Shown here: one piece after another, positions 15,049 to 24,907 of the stretch
Layout: every line of letters begins with the position of its first letter
Position numbering within the stretch: position 1 is the first letter of the stretch
Origin: Actinomycetaceae bacterium
GTDB lineage: Bacteria; Actinomycetota; Actinomycetes; Actinomycetales; Actinomycetaceae
Length of the DNA: 38,193 bases
Assembly: GCA_030530685.1 (NCBI GenBank)
Contig: JAUMUM010000023.1
Span: 1 to 38,193, forward strand
Direction of reading: 5' to 3'
Notes under the pieces: model-generated
Seen by the model: only the letters and a program-made list of their open reading frames with translations
What the model was told of the DNA's origin: nothing
Database searches by the model: none
Position numbers and translations under genes: made by a program

Positions 15049-15066
15049 GCTTCGCGTACGCGAAGC
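15049..15066. promoter_or_regulatory. 18-bp perfect palindrome upstream of the SDR gene
   Basis: GCTTCGCGTACGCGAAGC reads identically on both strands. It lies 28-45 bp upstream of the SDR start codon, adjacent to an AT-rich TTTAAG stretch that could be the -10 box. A perfect even-length palindrome with no loop is more typical of a dimeric repressor operator than of a terminator. No regulator gene lies next to it in this window. Confidence 0.5.
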
Positions 15067-15316
15067 AGGCCTCGGTCCCGGTGCGAGGGCCTATCGCATC
15101 GACCTGGCCGTACCGGTCCGTACCGAGCCGACCATCTTACCCGGGAGTACGGGAAGGGCCTGGGCGTCCGGTAACGGAAAGACCCGCAGCAGCCGGGCAC
15201 GGAACTCAGGCGCCCTTCGGTCGCTCGCCGGAGCCGGAAAGGCTTGTCCAACATGTTCCCAGGTTTCCTCGCCACGGCCAACGGAGGTTCGCTTTCAGGC
15301 GAGACGGTGGCGCGCG

Positions 15317-15334
15317 TCGGGGCTGCGGCCCCGA
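15317..15334. repeat. Short GC-rich hairpin
   Basis: TCGGGGC (15317-15323) and GCCCCGA (15328-15334) form a perfect 7-bp stem with a TGCG tetraloop, about 500 bp downstream of the ATPase gene on its strand. It could be a terminator element for that transcript, but the distance makes this uncertain. Confidence 0.35.
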
Positions 15335-15414
15335 GGGAGTTGGCAGCCGAGCCTGCGTAACGACGGCGGCAAAATACCAGGTATGGGGGAGATAGCGGCG
15401 GTAGACGATATCGC

Positions 15415-15560
15415 CGTCGTCGGCCCGTCCGAGCACGGGGGAGTGACACCTCATCGTCGGCGCCCGTCCAAAACGCGTCGTCGGCCCGTCCGAGCACGGG
15501 GACGGCCTCGTCAGCGGCTGCCGTGCAGGCGAGCCCGTCGGCCTGTCCGAGCACGGGGGA
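15415..15560. repeat. Three-copy interspersed repeat, 61- and 57-bp spacing
   Basis: A 21-bp core, TCGGCC-(C/T)-GTCCGAGCACGGGG, occurs at 15420-15440, 15481-15501 and 15538-15558. Copies 1 and 2 share five more bases on the left (CGTCG), and copies 1 and 3 share GGAG(T/C)GACA on the right. A partial copy (TCGTCGGCGCCCGTCC) lies near 15454. The core can fold as CCCGT-N6-ACGGG. The intervening sequences differ. The spacing recalls a CRISPR, but three copies, uneven edges and absence of cas genes argue for a minisatellite or mobile intergenic repeat. Confidence 0.55.
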
Positions 15561-15829
15561 GCGACATGGTGCGTATTGCGGTCTGTGCAGCGTCGGCTTT
15601 CCGATCTCGTTGTTTCGCCCATTGGCGTTTGCCCACTGTGGCAGCGTGCCAGCCCTGCCCCGTGGACCGCCGTTCGCGTTGTGTAGCCTGTCGTGCCCGC
15701 GGCGCCTACCGTTTCATGCCTCCGTCCCTCTGCGCGGTCCACCGTTCCCGCCTCGTCGACTCTTCGTACTTGCCTTGGCGCCTCGTTAGTGTCTCGTGCC
15801 CACCGTGTCGGGCCACCGTTCCCGCCGTG

Positions 15830-17638
15830 TCAATCGCTGTGGTTCAGGCGCAGGGCGCGATAGCGGTTGAGCGCGGCGCCTATGTCGACACGGCGGGGCC
15901 TCACCAGGAAGGCAGGAAGATCGCGGGCGCCGAACCGCCTGAGGGCATCGAGGCCTTGGTCGGCGATGAGGTCGTCCACTTCGTCGAGAAGAGCGGGCAG
16001 ACTCGTGTTGCCATCGGCAAGGTACTCGAGGACCCCGCGCAGGGCCCAGGCGATAGCCTCGGTCTGTCCGGGATCGGCAATCTGTTCAACGTCAAAAAGG
16101 TCGACCGTCTGCTTGTCCAGGCTCAGCTGGCTCAGGCCATGCGCCCGGGTCTTGGGTCGGTCCGTCTTTCGGGTGGACTTCACAGGCATGCGCGGCGGCA
16201 GGCTGGCCGGCCAGTCCATCTCCGTGTGCTCGCGCGGCTGGCTAGCAACGACGCCGCGAGCCTGCTCGGTCACATCGCGGCATCGGTAGTTGTCCAGCAT
16301 GAGCACGCGGTCGGCTATGTCGAGGTAGTCGCCAGAACCGCCCATGACCATGACGGTCGAGACCCCGGCCTCGCGTGAGAGAGCCCCAATCCGGTCGACG
16401 AGCGGCGTGATCGGCTCCTTTGGGTTTTCAACGAGGGACCGCATACGTGCGTCTCTGATGAGCAGGTTGGTCGCTGACGTGTCCTCGTCGACAAGCAAGA
16501 ACCGGGAGCCGAGTTCGACTGCCTCCATGATCGCCGCGGCCTGCGAGGTGGAACCCGAAGCGTTTTCGGTTGAGAAATGGGTGGTGTCGGCTCCTCCGGG
16601 GAGGTGGGTGATGAAGGGAGAGACATCGACTCCCGTCACGGCGCGTCCATCGGCGGCCCGAACCTTCATCGCGTCGGGCAGGCTGACGACGAGTTCGCGG
16701 CCGTCGCCGGGGATATGGGGGTGAACGCCGCGCTGAAGCGCGCTCAGGAGAGTGGACTTTCCGTGGTAGCCGCCGCCGACGATGACGGTGACTCCCGGCT
16801 GTAGTGCCATGCCGCGCACAGCCCCGGCGTGGGGAAGGACGACCTCGCGTTCCAGTTCTTTTGGTGAGACGAAGGGAACGGCATCGACCATTGGATGTTG
16901 CGATATGCCCGAGCGTCGCGCGAGGACCGCGTCGTTGGCGACGAAGGAGATCCAGCCGTTGACCAGTAGAGCTTCCTGGAGGGCGAGATAGTCCTCGTAA
17001 GTGTCGATGTGTGCCCTAAGCGAAGGCGAGCCGTGAGAGTCGGCGGCGATGGCGAAGGCCTTCGTCAGGCAGTTGGGGACATCCCAATCAAAGAGCTTGG
17101 CCGCACTGCGGCCGAGTATGCTCCGGCCTCGTGCGGGCATGTGAACCTGGAAGCGCAGTTCGATGCGGTCCGGGCGCACCGTGCACGCGGACCGCTCGAG
17201 GATCTCCTGGCCGGGCCGGGCGATCTGGACGGCCGAGGCGGCGGTGGAGCGAATAGTCTCGTGGAAGGCGCGAACCAGGAAGTCCGACGACGCCAGTTGG
17301 CGCTCCGGCGTCGAGACGAGGGAGGGGGAAAGACCGATTTTGTCCGGCGTCGTGATGACCCTGAGCGCCGACGGGGGAGCGTACGGGTCGGCCTGAATGC
17401 GATCAATGCGTAACGTGAAGTCGCCGTACTCCCACGTTCCGACCACGGATTTGTACGAACCGTAGGGACGGCCATCGAGGCGTTCCAGAGCATCAATGAG
17501 ATCTTCGAAATCGCCCGAGCGCTGCGCTGGTGCGTGCGCGCCGGCTCTCCCAGGACGCCTCTCGCGTTCGTGTCTCAGACGGCGGGAGTCGGAAGCGGAT
17601 CGATGTGACGAAGGGCGGTCGACATTCGGCCTATTCAT
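15830..17638 (-). CDS. Predicted ABC-class ATPase (COG3044/PF09818 type)
   Basis: This 602-residue protein resembles the 'predicted ATPase of the ABC class' family, soluble P-loop proteins with no assigned biological role. After a basic, probably disordered N-terminus (to ~residue 40) the family region runs from FEDLIDALERLDGRPYGSYK. Walker A is GGGYHGKS at about 288-295 and Walker B is FLLVDED at about 379-386, followed by TSATNLLIRDARM. The segment HFSTENASGSTSQAAAIMEA between them is typical of the family. There is no membrane span or transporter partner. ATG 17638 follows AGGGTGAAG. It is divergent from the giant membrane protein gene, with 372 bp between their starts. Confidence 0.83.
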   Translation of the reverse strand: MNRPNVDRPSSHRSASDSRRLRHERERRPGRAGAHAPAQRSGDFEDLIDALERLDGRPYGSYKSVVGTWEYGDFTLRIDRIQADPYAPPSALRVITTPDKIGLSPSLVSTPERQLASSDFLVRAFHETIRSTAASAVQIARPGQEILERSACTVRPDRIELRFQVHMPARGRSILGRSAAKLFDWDVPNCLTKAFAIAADSHGSPSLRAHIDTYEDYLALQEALLVNGWISFVANDAVLARRSGISQHPMVDAVPFVSPKELEREVVLPHAGAVRGMALQPGVTVIVGGGYHGKSTLLSALQRGVHPHIPGDGRELVVSLPDAMKVRAADGRAVTGVDVSPFITHLPGGADTTHFSTENASGSTSQAAAIMEAVELGSRFLLVDEDTSATNLLIRDARMRSLVENPKEPITPLVDRIGALSREAGVSTVMVMGGSGDYLDIADRVLMLDNYRCRDVTEQARGVVASQPREHTEMDWPASLPPRMPVKSTRKTDRPKTRAHGLSQLSLDKQTVDLFDVEQIADPGQTEAIAWALRGVLEYLADGNTSLPALLDEVDDLIADQGLDALRRFGARDLPAFLVRPRRVDIGAALNRYRALRLNHSD

Positions 17639-18010
17639 GTCTTCACCCTAGCCGACGTCGCACGAGGTCGAACGTTGCGCGGCTGTTGGCGAACGGTGGG
17701 GTACAGGCAGGCGGCGGAGTCGGTGCCGGCGGCCGACGGCGCATGACGGGTGGCGCCCTTGCCCTCCTCGACGAGAGCCAGGGCCGCCGTCGACGAGGTT
17801 CGTGCCCACGTGGTGGACGTCAGGCGAGACGTGAAATAACCGACTATCGCGATCTTGCTACGTTGCAGTTGCTGGCATATCTGCCTCGCGTCCAGATCGA
17901 GGGGTCTGCATACCCACCCAACCCACTGGCACCGATTGTTATCAAATAGTAATCTGGCCGGGACCGAACCGAAACTGTCATTCGATAGTCCGGGAGGGGT
18001 GACCAGAGGT
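17639..18010. other. Divergent intergenic region, ATPase / giant membrane protein
   Basis: These 372 bp must hold both promoters. The main feature is a short AT-rich island, GATTGTTAT-CAA-ATAGTAATC (17934-17954), a near-palindrome with two mismatches per arm, about 60 bp upstream of the proposed + strand start. The frame of the downstream gene is open back to 17855, but that extension (Cys/His/Arg-rich) does not resemble its low-complexity N-terminus. Confidence 0.45.
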
Positions 18011-21000
18011 TTGTCAGAACAAAATGCCACGAACTCGCAACGGTCGACGACCGGTGACTCTTGGCCGATAACCCAGGATCCGCAGCCCGCGAGCGACGCG
18101 GACTGGGCAGGGCAAGCCGACCTCGCGGACACGCGGCCCAGGAACTGGATAAACAGCACAAAGGCCCACAACTCGACGGGAATCCGGGATGCTCAGCCTG
18201 CGCCGGGGCACTACATCGGGAGCGCGCCGGGGCACTACGTGGGCGGAAGTTCTCTCATATCTGGATCGATGTGGGCCCCGACGCCGGACGACCCGGAAGA
18301 CATGGGTGCTGGCGTCGCGCGCAACGACGAAACTCCCGATTTCCTTCGAGTTTCAGCCGAGTCCGAGGACGCGCCGTCCGAGCGCGCCGTCGATGGTTCG
18401 GATCCCGAAAGCGATGACGCGCAGTACGGGCAGGAAAGTCCTAGTGGGCCCGCTGGAGAGGGACGTGGGCCCGCCGGAGAGGAAATGGAAAGGCCCGTCA
18501 GCGAGAATAGCGACGAAGGCCTTCCGGACGACACGGCTGACTTCGATGCCGTGCACGACGACCTTGGCAGGGGCGACGCGGATCGTCAGCTCGGCAGTCA
18601 GTATGACGGCCATTTCGACCCATTTTCCGCGCTCGGTGGTGATGAACCAATGCCGGAATACGGTGAGCGCAACGCCGCGGTCCCGCAGGTCGAAGGATAC
18701 TCGCAGACAGGAGGCGTTGCGCAGGAGGGCGGAATGCCTTCGGCCATGCCCGCGCGCAGGTCGCTCTACGAAACATTGGGATCGGTCACGGAAGCCCCGC
18801 AATCCGGCGCCCGGGGTGCACCAAGAGCGCAGAACGCCGTATACGAGCAGGGTAACGTTCCACAGAGCCAAGGTTCGGCTTACAGTCAGGCAGGGGCCTA
18901 CGGTCAGGCGGGGGCCTACGAGCATCCTCGCGTTCAGTCGGCTCCACCGACCCAGCCTCTAGCGGTGACAGTGCCTGGTCAAATGATGCCGCCTGCTCAG
19001 ATGACAGCGCCCGGTCAGGTGGCGCCGTCGCAGCCATCGACGTCGGCGCAGCCTCCGGTCCTCGCGACCCAGCCGACGGAAGTTCTGGGCGCCGTCGTAC
19101 CGGACGCGCGGAACGAGAGTCTTGCACGGCAAACGGGCTCGGTGCCCGTAAGGTACGAATTGCCTGCCGGCGAGAAGCAGGATTTTCCGACGCGCAATCT
19201 TCCTGTCCAGGATCGCCTTCAGGCCATAGGGCAATCCCAGTTGTCAGACGACGCGCCGATCTTCCGCCAGGTGCGCGGAGCCGTCTCACCTTCGCCCGCA
19301 CAGGCGGCAGCGACACACGCGTCGACGGCCGTCGTCCCCCTCGTCCAGGCGTCGGGTCCGACACCTCCCGCGACTTCCGCCACCACCCGCTCGTCGGGCC
19401 CGATGCCAGCGCGGATCGACCCGGCCGATGCGGCACGGGCGACGCTGCGTGATGCCGCCAGGACAATGGCTAATGGCACACACGCTGCCGCGGATAGCCT
19501 GGGAGCGCCGGCCGAACCGCTGCGCGACACGTGGAGCGACCAGACGGACTGGTGGCTGGACATGAGTCTCTACGACCCTCTGCGTCGGCTTCGGTCGCAG
19601 GCGGCGCGGATCGCCATGTGGATCGGTATCCTCGTTGTTCCCGTGGTCTTCTACCTTTTCATCCTCGCCTCGGGCGAGAGGTTCTCCACGCGCATGTGGT
19701 CGTATGTCAACGCGCTGTCGATGAGCTCAGGGGAGTACTTCGGCTTCGTTGGCATTCTCTTCACGGTTCTCGCGATCCTCGTCGGCTTCCAGTTGGCCTC
19801 GCAGGTGTCGTCGTCGGGCGCACCGGGGCCGGAGGAGGACTCGCCGAGTGCAGTGCTACAGAAGGTTCGTCAGCGGGTACGTGGCTCGTTCAACGTCGAT
19901 GATGAGAGGGTCGACAAGAACTCCCGGGCGGACAATCGGATAGGAAAGGCCTTCAGGTATCGCGACGGTCACCGGCAGGCGGAGGCCAGAAGCGAACTCG
20001 TCGAGAACCTGGCGCGTGCGGGTGTCTTTGCCGTGATCGTCCTGTCGCTTCCCCTCGTTGTGTCGACGCTCCACGAGATGCGCTGGGGTTTTGCCCTTGG
20101 AATCTTGCTGTGCGTGACGTTGGGCTTCGCTCTGCTGACGGTCTCCATCACCGTCAGTGACTCCGCCCCGCGCGAGTCCTGGCAGGCCGACAGGATGCTC
20201 AATTCCGCGACGCTCGTGGCCAGGGCCATTGACGCCCGGCGGGGCGAGGGCGGTGCGCGGGAAGGTGGAAGCTCCGGTGGTCTTCCCCTCCTTCCGGTTC
20301 GGACCGCCTCGCTCGGCGGCGGGCAACGGGCGGCGAGCGCGAGAAAGCCGGCCTCTACGGCCGCAAATGCGGCCGCCTCGCGGAACGGGGAAGCCATGGC
20401 TGCAGGCACCGCGCCAGCGACGGCGAACCAGGTCGTATCAGGAGACGCTGCCGCCCCGGCGAGCCAGGCAAGCCCGACTGCGCGAAACGCAGCCGCCCCG
20501 GGCGCCGCGCCAGCGCATCCGGGCGGCGGCGCGGCTGACAGCGGGCAGGCCGGGGGCGGGCAGAGCCTCGCGCCGCAGGCGAAATCCCGGCCGACGGCGA
20601 ACGGCCCCGTGGCCTTCGTTACGGCCTGGGAACGTCGTATCGCCGCGGCGCTGGCCGTCGCGCTGACCCTCGTCGCCTGCATCTGCATCAACCTTTCCTC
20701 GAGCGAGCGGGAGGCGTCCGGCGCGAACTTCCTTCTGGATGTCGCCTTCTTTTCGACGGCCTTCGCGTCGATGTCCCTGAGCCTGCGCGAGGCGATGAAA
20801 CTGCTGGCGGCGCGCAGGGTCAATGCGGCGTCCAATACGCAGAACTCGCTCAGCCAGCGGTTCCGTTTTTGCCTGGCACTGTTTTGCGCGGGTTTCGTCC
20901 TGGCGCTGGTTCTCACGGCTGCCACGACCGTATTCGGCGTCAGCGACGCCGCGTGGGCCGTGGTTACGGCCGTGTTCCTTCTGGCCGTGGCGCTCGCGTG

Positions 21001-21331
21001 CTGCCTCGTCGCCGCCGGGTGCCTGCGGTCGGATGGTCAGGGGAAGTTGAGAGTCGGCGTGCGGGCTATGACCGAGGAACTTCTTTCCGAGCGCCTGCTT
21101 CGAGCCGTCGTCGTCATTACGAGCGAAATCGACAGCGGGGAACACAGTGGCGAACAGCCCGCCAGTCCCGTGAGCTTGGTGGGCGATTCGGACTCGGATG
21201 CCTCGCCGCGCCAGGAGCGGCAGGACAGACAGCGTCGCGAGACCCGAGTCGGTCGGCGCTCGACCGGCGGAGCCCACACCGCTGACTCGCGGCATATCAC
21301 CGTGCCTGACTCGTCAGCTCTGGGCGCCTAA
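18011..21331 (+). CDS. Giant low-complexity protein with eight predicted membrane spans
   Basis: I do not recognise a family. From TTG 18011 it would have 1106 residues; GTG 17999 or ATG 18269 are alternatives, so the start is uncertain. Residues 1 to ~500 are Gln/Pro/Ser/Gly/Asp-rich and look disordered, with small in-frame repeats ([30 protein letters not shown]). Four spans follow at ~533-555, 574-598, 667-687 and 692-715, then an Ala/Gly-rich linker (~760-875), then four more at ~877-897, 905-925, 952-976 and 980-1006, and a polar C-terminus. No signal peptide or catalytic motif is visible. It lies divergent from the ATPase and upstream of pyrH, breaking the usual tsf-pyrH neighbourhood. 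An envelope or scaffold role is conceivable but not shown. Confidence 0.7.
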   Translation: MSEQNATNSQRSTTGDSWPITQDPQPASDADWAGQADLADTRPRNWINSTKAHNSTGIRDAQPAPGHYIGSAPGHYVGGSSLISGSMWAPTPDDPEDMGAGVARNDETPDFLRVSAESEDAPSERAVDGSDPESDDAQYGQESPSGPAGEGRGPAGEEMERPVSENSDEGLPDDTADFDAVHDDLGRGDADRQLGSQYDGHFDPFSALGGDEPMPEYGERNAAVPQVEGYSQTGGVAQEGGMPSAMPARRSLYETLGSVTEAPQSGARGAPRAQNAVYEQGNVPQSQGSAYSQAGAYGQAGAYEHPRVQSAPPTQPLAVTVPGQMMPPAQMTAPGQVAPSQPSTSAQPPVLATQPTEVLGAVVPDARNESLARQTGSVPVRYELPAGEKQDFPTRNLPVQDRLQAIGQSQLSDDAPIFRQVRGAVSPSPAQAAATHASTAVVPLVQASGPTPPATSATTRSSGPMPARIDPADAARATLRDAARTMANGTHAAADSLGAPAEPLRDTWSDQTDWWLDMSLYDPLRRLRSQAARIAMWIGILVVPVVFYLFILASGERFSTRMWSYVNALSMSSGEYFGFVGILFTVLAILVGFQLASQVSSSGAPGPEEDSPSAVLQKVRQRVRGSFNVDDERVDKNSRADNRIGKAFRYRDGHRQAEARSELVENLARAGVFAVIVLSLPLVVSTLHEMRWGFALGILLCVTLGFALLTVSITVSDSAPRESWQADRMLNSATLVARAIDARRGEGGAREGGSSGGLPLLPVRTASLGGGQRAASARKPASTAANAAASRNGEAMAAGTAPATANQVVSGDAAAPASQASPTARNAAAPGAAPAHPGGGAADSGQAGGGQSLAPQAKSRPTANGPVAFVTAWERRIAAALAVALTLVACICINLSSSEREASGANFLLDVAFFSTAFASMSLSLREAMKLLAARRVNAASNTQNSLSQRFRFCLALFCAGFVLALVLTAATTVFGVSDAAWAVVTAVFLLAVALACCLVAAGCLRSDGQGKLRVGVRAMTEELLSERLLRAVVVITSEIDSGEHSGEQPASPVSLVGDSDSDASPRQERQDRQRRETRVGRRSTGGAHTADSRHITVPDSSALGA

Positions 21332-21444
21332 AGGCTTGGGGCCGGGTGCGGTTTGGGCCGCACGGAGGCGTCCTCGCTGCTACTCTTGTGGCGCGAGCAG
21401 ACCGAAGCGGACAGGGCTCATTGCCTGGAAAGGACGACATCGAC

Positions 21445-22200
21445 GTGACGCAGCATGCTACGGAGAACGAAGCTCAGGACAAATCCAGACGAGTGCTCCT
21501 TAAGCTCTCCGGCGAGATGTTCGGTGGGGGTGCGGTAGGACTGGACGCTAACGTCCTGACGCGCGTTGCCGGGGAGATCGCCGAGTCCGTCGCCGAGGGC
21601 GTCCAGGTCGCCATTGTCGTGGGCGGCGGCAACTTCTTCCGCGGCGCCGAACTCCAGCAGCGGGGCATGGACCGGGCACGGGCCGACTACATGGGCATGC
21701 TCGGCACGGTTATGAACGCCATCGCGCTCCAGGATTTCATCGAACAAGCGGGAACTGCCTGCCGCGTCCAGACGGCCATTCAAATGACCCAGGTCGCCGA
21801 GCCCTACGTTCCGTTGCGTGCCATCCGCCACCTCCAGAAGGGGCGGGTGGTCATTTTTGGTGCTGGGGCGGGAATGCCGTACTTTTCGACGGATACCGTC
21901 GCGGCCCAGCGAGCCTTGGAGTTGCACTGCGACGAGATCCTCGTGGGTAAGAACGGCGTGGACGGCGTGTACACGGCCGACCCCAAGACGAGCCCCGACG
22001 CCGTCAAGCTCGACTTCGTCACCTATCATGAGGCCATCGCCAAAGGGCTGCGGGTCGTCGACGCCGCGGCTTTTGCCCTGTGCCAGGACAACGAGTTGGC
22101 CATGAGGGTCTTCGGCATGGGAACGCCGACCAACGTAACGCGCGCACTGAGGGGCGAGAAGATCGGTACGCTGGTCTCAGCAGGTAGACAAACGAACTGA
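21445..22200 (+). CDS. pyrH: UMP kinase
   Basis: UMP kinase phosphorylates UMP to UDP in pyrimidine nucleotide synthesis. The 251-residue sequence has the amino-acid-kinase fold: [14 protein letters not shown] (~15-28), [13 protein letters not shown] (~54-66), [38 protein letters not shown] and [17 protein letters not shown] 21445 follows GGAAAGGA; a frame from 21346 would add a non-conserved leader. It is 113 bp after the giant membrane protein gene and 9 bp before frr, heading a run of close-set genes. Confidence 0.96.
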   Translation: MTQHATENEAQDKSRRVLLKLSGEMFGGGAVGLDANVLTRVAGEIAESVAEGVQVAIVVGGGNFFRGAELQQRGMDRARADYMGMLGTVMNAIALQDFIEQAGTACRVQTAIQMTQVAEPYVPLRAIRHLQKGRVVIFGAGAGMPYFSTDTVAAQRALELHCDEILVGKNGVDGVYTADPKTSPDAVKLDFVTYHEAIAKGLRVVDAAAFALCQDNELAMRVFGMGTPTNVTRALRGEKIGTLVSAGRQTN

Positions 22201-22209
22201 AGGACGGAA

Positions 22210-22767
22210 ATGATCGACGAGACACTCCTCGAAGCCGAGGAAAAGATGGAAAAGGCCGTCGAGGTCGCCCGGGGCGAATTCGGCAATATTCGTTCCGGTA
22301 GGGCCAGCGCGGCCATGTTCAACGCCATCGCGGTCGACTACTACGGTGCGCCGACACCGCTGCAGCAGCTGGCGACCATTGCGATCCCCGAGGCTCGCAC
22401 GGTCCTCATCACGCCGTTCGACCGCTCGGCCATGTCGTCGATCGACCGGGCTCTGCGCGAGTCGGACCTTGGCGTCAATCCGACCGATGACGGCCAGGTT
22501 CTGCGCGTCGTCCTGCCCGCGCTCACGGAGGAACGCCGCAGGGACTACGTCAAGCTCGCCAGGTCCAAGGCCGAGGAATCCCGCGTGTCCGTGCGTGGCG
22601 TGCGCCGCAAGGCCAAGGAGAGCCTCGACCGGATCAAGAAGGACGGGCAGGCCGGCGAGGACGACGTCAAGCGCGCGGAAGAGCAGCTGGAGAAGCTTTC
22701 CAAGGGCTACGTCGATCAGATCGACAGGCTGCTCGAAGCTAAGGAAAAGGAACTCCTGGAAGTCTGA
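22210..22767 (+). CDS. frr: Ribosome recycling factor
   Basis: RRF splits the post-termination ribosome with EF-G. The 185-residue protein has the standard length and signatures: [14 protein letters not shown] (~26-39), the domain-II segment [14 protein letters not shown], and the C-terminal helix [16 protein letters not shown] with the [21 protein letters not shown]-type end. ATG 22210 follows AAGGACGGAA. The stop overlaps the cdsA start by one base. Confidence 0.97.
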   Translation: MIDETLLEAEEKMEKAVEVARGEFGNIRSGRASAAMFNAIAVDYYGAPTPLQQLATIAIPEARTVLITPFDRSAMSSIDRALRESDLGVNPTDDGQVLRVVLPALTEERRRDYVKLARSKAEESRVSVRGVRRKAKESLDRIKKDGQAGEDDVKRAEEQLEKLSKGYVDQIDRLLEAKEKELLEV

Positions 22768-23645
22768 TGACCGCCCACCCGCTCGCCAGACTCGCCCCCC
22801 ACCCGCCGAAGCCGCCTGCCCCTTCGGCTTCCAAGGCCGGGCGCAATCTCAAGGCCGCGCTGCCGGTGGCGATCGGTCTGCTCGGACTCGTCGCATTCTC
22901 CGTGGCGTGGCGCATCGAGGTCTTCGTTGTGCTCGTGGCCTGCGCCCTGTGCCTGGGACTGTGGGAGATTGCCGGCGCGTTCCTCAACCGGGGCGTGCGC
23001 ATATCGCTCGTTCCACTGTGCGCCGGGGTGATCGCCATGGTGTGGGCGACGTGGGTCGGCGGCCTGGCGGCGGGCTTCACCGCCTTCGTCGTGGCAGCCA
23101 TCGTCTCGTGTGCGTGGCGGTGCTTGCGACCCGGGGGCTCCTGGGCCTCGCACGCCACCGCGGGGGTGTTCGCCCTGGCGTGGATCGGGCTGGTGGGATG
23201 CTTTGCGGTGGCTCTGGCGGCCATGGATCGCGCTGCGTGGATGGTGGCGCTGCTCATCCTCATGCCCGCCGCGTCGGACACGGGGGGCTGGGCTTTCGGG
23301 GTGCTGTGGGGCAAGCATCCCATGAGTCCGTCGATTTCACCGAAGAAATCGTGGGAGGGCCTTGCCGGGTCCTTTGTGCTGGCCACCGTCGTGGCTCTGC
23401 TCCTCGTTTCGCTCGTACTCTCACGCCCCTGGTACGCCGCGCTCATTGTGAGTGCGGCCGCGGTGCTGTGCGCCACCGTCGGTGACCTATCCGAGTCACT
23501 GCTCAAGCGCGACCTGGGCGTCAAGGACATGGGCTCCATTTTCCCCGGACACGGGGGGATGCTCGATCGCATCGACTCGATCCTCATGTGGGCACCGGTG
23601 TGCTACGTCATCATGTCCCTTCCGGTGACGGGCGGTGCATCATGA
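22767..23645 (+). CDS. cdsA: Phosphatidate cytidylyltransferase
   Basis: CdsA makes CDP-diacylglycerol from phosphatidic acid and CTP, the precursor of membrane phospholipids. The 292-residue protein starts with a Pro/Lys-rich cytosolic tail and has about eight hydrophobic segments (for example [34 protein letters not shown]). The family signature runs from S244 to about R270: [13 protein letters not shown], then [13 protein letters not shown]. It overlaps frr by 1 bp and rlmN by 4 bp, so the three are probably translated together. Confidence 0.96.
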   Translation: MTAHPLARLAPHPPKPPAPSASKAGRNLKAALPVAIGLLGLVAFSVAWRIEVFVVLVACALCLGLWEIAGAFLNRGVRISLVPLCAGVIAMVWATWVGGLAAGFTAFVVAAIVSCAWRCLRPGGSWASHATAGVFALAWIGLVGCFAVALAAMDRAAWMVALLILMPAASDTGGWAFGVLWGKHPMSPSISPKKSWEGLAGSFVLATVVALLLVSLVLSRPWYAALIVSAAAVLCATVGDLSESLLKRDLGVKDMGSIFPGHGGMLDRIDSILMWAPVCYVIMSLPVTGGAS

Positions 23646-24907
23646 CGGGGCGCCAGGTGATGCCCGCCGTCGAATCGGGCCCGCGGCCACTGCTGAGCTT
23701 TGCCGAGGCACGCAAGGGCAAACCGCCCGTGCACCTGGCCGACCTCGACGTCGCCGGGCGCAAGGAACGGGCCGTGCAGAAGGGCATGCAGGCTTTTCGG
23801 GCCGACCAGCTTTCGCGCCACTATTTTGACAGGCACACGGTTGACCCGCACGATATGAGCGACCTGCCGTCCGCGAGCCGCTCCGAGATAACGGCAGAAT
23901 TCCTCCCCCCGTTGCTGACGCCCGTGCGTGACATGCGTGCCGACGGGGGACGGACCATCAAGTCCCTCTTCAAGCTCTTCGACGGCGCCATGGTGGAGAG
24001 CGTGCTCATGCGCTACCCGTCGAGGACGACGCTGTGCATATCCTCGCAGGCCGGCTGCGGCATGGCCTGCCCGTTCTGCGCCACGGGCCAGGCTGGCTTG
24101 ACCCGCAATCTTTCCACCGCCGAGATCGTCGAGCAGGTGCGCCTGGGAATGGTCGCCGCCGCCTCCGGGCAGCTGGAGGGCGGACCGTCCACGCTGACCA
24201 ATGTCGTCTTCATGGGCATGGGCGAGCCTCTGGCCAACTGGAAGCGGGTCATCGCCGCCGTGCGCCGCATCGTCGAACCCCCGCCCGCGGGCTTCGGTAT
24301 CTCGGCGCGCAACGTCACGGTTTCGACGGTGGGCATGGTGCCCCTCATCGACCGGCTCGCCGACGAGGGGATTCCCGTCACGCTCGCCGTGTCGCTGCAT
24401 GCTCCGGACGACGAACTGCGCGACCCCCTCATTCCCATCAACTCGCGTTTCAAGGTGGCCCGGCTGCTGGACGCGGCGAGGAACTACTTCGATAGGACCG
24501 GGCGCAGAGTTTCCATCGAATACGCGCTCATCAAGGACATGAACGACCACCCCTGGCGGGCCCGGCTCCTGGCCGAGGAGCTCAACGCGCGCGGCCGCGG
24601 GTGGGTCCACGTCAACCCGATCCCGCTCAACCCCACGCCGGGCTCGATCTGGACGGCGAGCACGCCCCAGGCGCAGAGCATTTTCGTCCAGACGCTCGTG
24701 GACGCGGGCATTCCCACGACGATTCGCGACACCCGCGGCTCCGAGATCGACGGCGCCTGCGGGCAGCTCGCCGCCGAGGTCGCCGCGTCGTCGTCTCGCG
24801 CGGCCAAGGCCGCCGCGGCGGCCGAAAGGGTCGCCTCGGCCAAGGCGGCCGCGCCACACGCTCCAGTCACCGTCTCATCCGCGACTGCCGAGGAGTTATC
24901 GCCATGA
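23642..24907 (+). CDS. rlmN: 23S rRNA (and tRNA) adenine-C2 methyltransferase RlmN
   Basis: RlmN is a radical-SAM methyltransferase that modifies 23S rRNA A2503 and some tRNAs. The 421-residue sequence has the radical-SAM triad C139, C143, C146 (CGMACPFC), the resolving-type cysteine C132 (TLCISSQ) seven residues earlier, and the methyl-carrying-type C373 (EIDGACGQL), matching the E. coli pattern. After residue ~380 there is an extra Ala/Ser-rich tail of about 40 residues. ATG 23642 overlaps the cdsA stop in an ATGA; the 3' end overlaps the next gene the same way. A frame open to 23588 lies inside cdsA and is not needed. Confidence 0.96.
   Translation: MTGRQVMPAVESGPRPLLSFAEARKGKPPVHLADLDVAGRKERAVQKGMQAFRADQLSRHYFDRHTVDPHDMSDLPSASRSEITAEFLPPLLTPVRDMRADGGRTIKSLFKLFDGAMVESVLMRYPSRTTLCISSQAGCGMACPFCATGQAGLTRNLSTAEIVEQVRLGMVAAASGQLEGGPSTLTNVVFMGMGEPLANWKRVIAAVRRIVEPPPAGFGISARNVTVSTVGMVPLIDRLADEGIPVTLAVSLHAPDDELRDPLIPINSRFKVARLLDAARNYFDRTGRRVSIEYALIKDMNDHPWRARLLAEELNARGRGWVHVNPIPLNPTPGSIWTASTPQAQSIFVQTLVDAGIPTTIRDTRGSEIDGACGQLAAEVAASSSRAAKAAAAAERVASAKAAAPHAPVTVSSATAEELSP

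Larger units (their letters stand above)
15022..15829. other. 808-bp region without a convincing gene
   Basis: This stretch between the SDR and the ATPase (both minus strand) holds the 18-bp palindrome (15049-15066), a GC hairpin (15317-15334), a three-copy interspersed repeat (15415-15560) and a 14-bp direct repeat CCACCGTTCCCGCC (15739-15752 and 15813-15826). Long open frames exist on both strands (for example 15206-15742 minus) but are Arg/Pro-rich, change frame across the repeats and match nothing I recognise. It could be a decayed gene or regulatory/noncoding RNA territory. Confidence 0.4.

Noticed and set aside
15415-15560. CRISPR array
   Set aside because: The core repeats three times near a 60-bp period, but repeat edges are not uniform, only three copies exist and no cas gene is in the window; kept as an interspersed repeat.
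15044-16378. 444-codon + strand open frame across the gene-free stretch and the ATPase 3' end
   Set aside because: It overlaps the ATPase in antisense, is Arg/Pro-rich and carries no motif.
17855-18010. 52-codon upstream extension of the giant membrane protein
   Set aside because: Cys/His/Arg-rich sequence differs from the following disordered region; no ribosome site near 17855, and GGGAGGGG supports the later start.
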